From positions 1 to 6,688 of the forward strand of contig JAUXIR010000082.1 in NCBI GenBank assembly GCA_030620915.1: a stretch of 6,688 bases of DNA, read 5' to 3'. The notes beneath the pieces were generated by a model. The model made no database searches, had not been told where the DNA came from, and saw only the letters and a program-made list of their open reading frames with translations. This document shows, in pieces, positions 6,351-6,688 of the stretch (positions within the stretch are counted from its first letter, which is position 1; each line of letters begins with the position of its first letter). Both the position numbers and the translations under genes were made by a program. Origin of the DNA: Geopsychrobacter sp. (GTDB lineage Bacteria > Desulfobacterota > Desulfuromonadia > Desulfuromonadales > Geopsychrobacteraceae).

Positions 6351-6367
6351 GCATAGCTCTTTAGAGC
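6349..6367 (+). other. Alternating short inverted repeats between uspA and the AOR gene
   Basis: GAGC (6349-6352), GCTC (6356-6359) and GAGC (6364-6367) are spaced by ATA and TTTA, so the middle arm can pair with either neighbour. The first arm overlaps the UspA stop. The stems are only 4-5 bases with no T-run, so this is not a convincing terminator. It may be an operator or chance. Confidence 0.25.
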
Positions 6368-6396
6368 GGTTAAGTAATTATCGATACGAGGATAAA

Positions 6397-6688
6397 ATGG
6401 ATATCAGACAGCGAGTTCAAAGCTTATTGAACCGGATGGATCAGACTCCCCGGTATCCCAGCCAGGGAGCGGTGCTCTTTGTCGACCTCGAACAACGCAG
6501 CTGCCGACGGGGCTATCTGCCACTCGATGCGGTCCAGCACTTCCTGGCCGGGCGCGGCGGCAACATGTACCTGCTCTACAACCTGCTACAGGATGAAAAA
6601 GACGCCCTCGATCCCGAAGTGCCGTTGATCTTCGGCGCTGGAGTCCTGACCGGCAACATGCCGGCCGCGACCCGCGGCAACGTCACCA
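6397..6688 (+). CDS. Aldehyde:ferredoxin oxidoreductase-family protein, N-terminal part (3' truncated by window)
   Basis: The first 97 codons of an AOR-family enzyme; the window ends inside it. These are usually tungsten-pterin, Fe4S4 enzymes that oxidise aldehydes to acids with ferredoxin, or run in reverse. The N-terminal cofactor-binding domain is recognisable: GAVLFVDLE (24-32), the glycine turn AGRGGN (51-56), DPEVPLIFGAG (72-82) and VLTGNMPAATRG (83-94), matching the family's LTG..P...R segment. About 20 residues precede the usual family start, a mild N-terminal extension. GAGGA at 6388-6392, 4 bases before ATG, supports the start. The gene lies 46 bases after uspA, so it is probably in the same unit. 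The FeS-cluster cysteines and the substrate pocket lie beyond the window, so an AOR relative such as a benzoyl-CoA-reductase-type BamB subunit cannot be excluded. Confidence 0.85.
   Translation, partial: MDIRQRVQSLLNRMDQTPRYPSQGAVLFVDLEQRSCRRGYLPLDAVQHFLAGRGGNMYLLYNLLQDEKDALDPEVPLIFGAGVLTGNMPAATRGNVT

Noticed and set aside
1..6688. CRISPR array, tRNA or rRNA genes, insertion sequences or phage genes
   Set aside because: No regularly spaced repeats, cloverleaf-like segments, transposase motifs or terminal inverted repeats were seen; the only large repeat is the paralogous gene module.

Overview
The window looks like catabolic gene content from an anaerobic or facultatively anaerobic proteobacterium. 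Coding sequence is moderately GC-rich and every gene is on the + strand. A tripartite TRAP transporter, tandem-ACT regulatory proteins, a TRAP-linked universal stress protein and the start of a tungsten-type aldehyde:ferredoxin oxidoreductase (AOR) would suit a deltaproteobacterial lineage such as the Desulfuromonadales. That taxonomic guess is inference from gene content only.

Layout: (1) 1-2621 holds a duplicated two-gene module: tail of a tandem-ACT protein (1-155), a ketopantoate-reductase-family dehydrogenase (173-1114), a complete tandem-ACT protein (1148-1594) and a second dehydrogenase (1680-2621). The two dehydrogenases are both 313 residues and roughly two thirds identical by hand alignment. 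(2) 2622-2940 is a 319-base intergenic region with a good sigma70-like promoter candidate, a 5'-leader hairpin, a run of eight C and a near-perfect Shine-Dalgarno. (3) 2941-5898 encodes a DctP/DctQ/DctM TRAP transporter, with a strong hairpin plus T-run between dctP and dctQ. (4) 5925-6350 encodes a UspA-family protein directly behind dctM. (5) 6397-6688 is the N-terminus of an AOR-family enzyme cut by the window edge.

Working model (inference): the TRAP system imports an organic acid, probably a hydroxy or oxo acid. The two dehydrogenases interconvert 2-hydroxy and 2-oxo acids of related structure, the ACT proteins sense an amino acid or related ligand, and the AOR-family enzyme handles an aldehyde/acid step using ferredoxin. 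The substrate cannot be read from this sequence. The dehydrogenases keep the catalytic residues of ketopantoate reductase, but their duplication, ACT partners and transporter context argue against both being housekeeping PanE.
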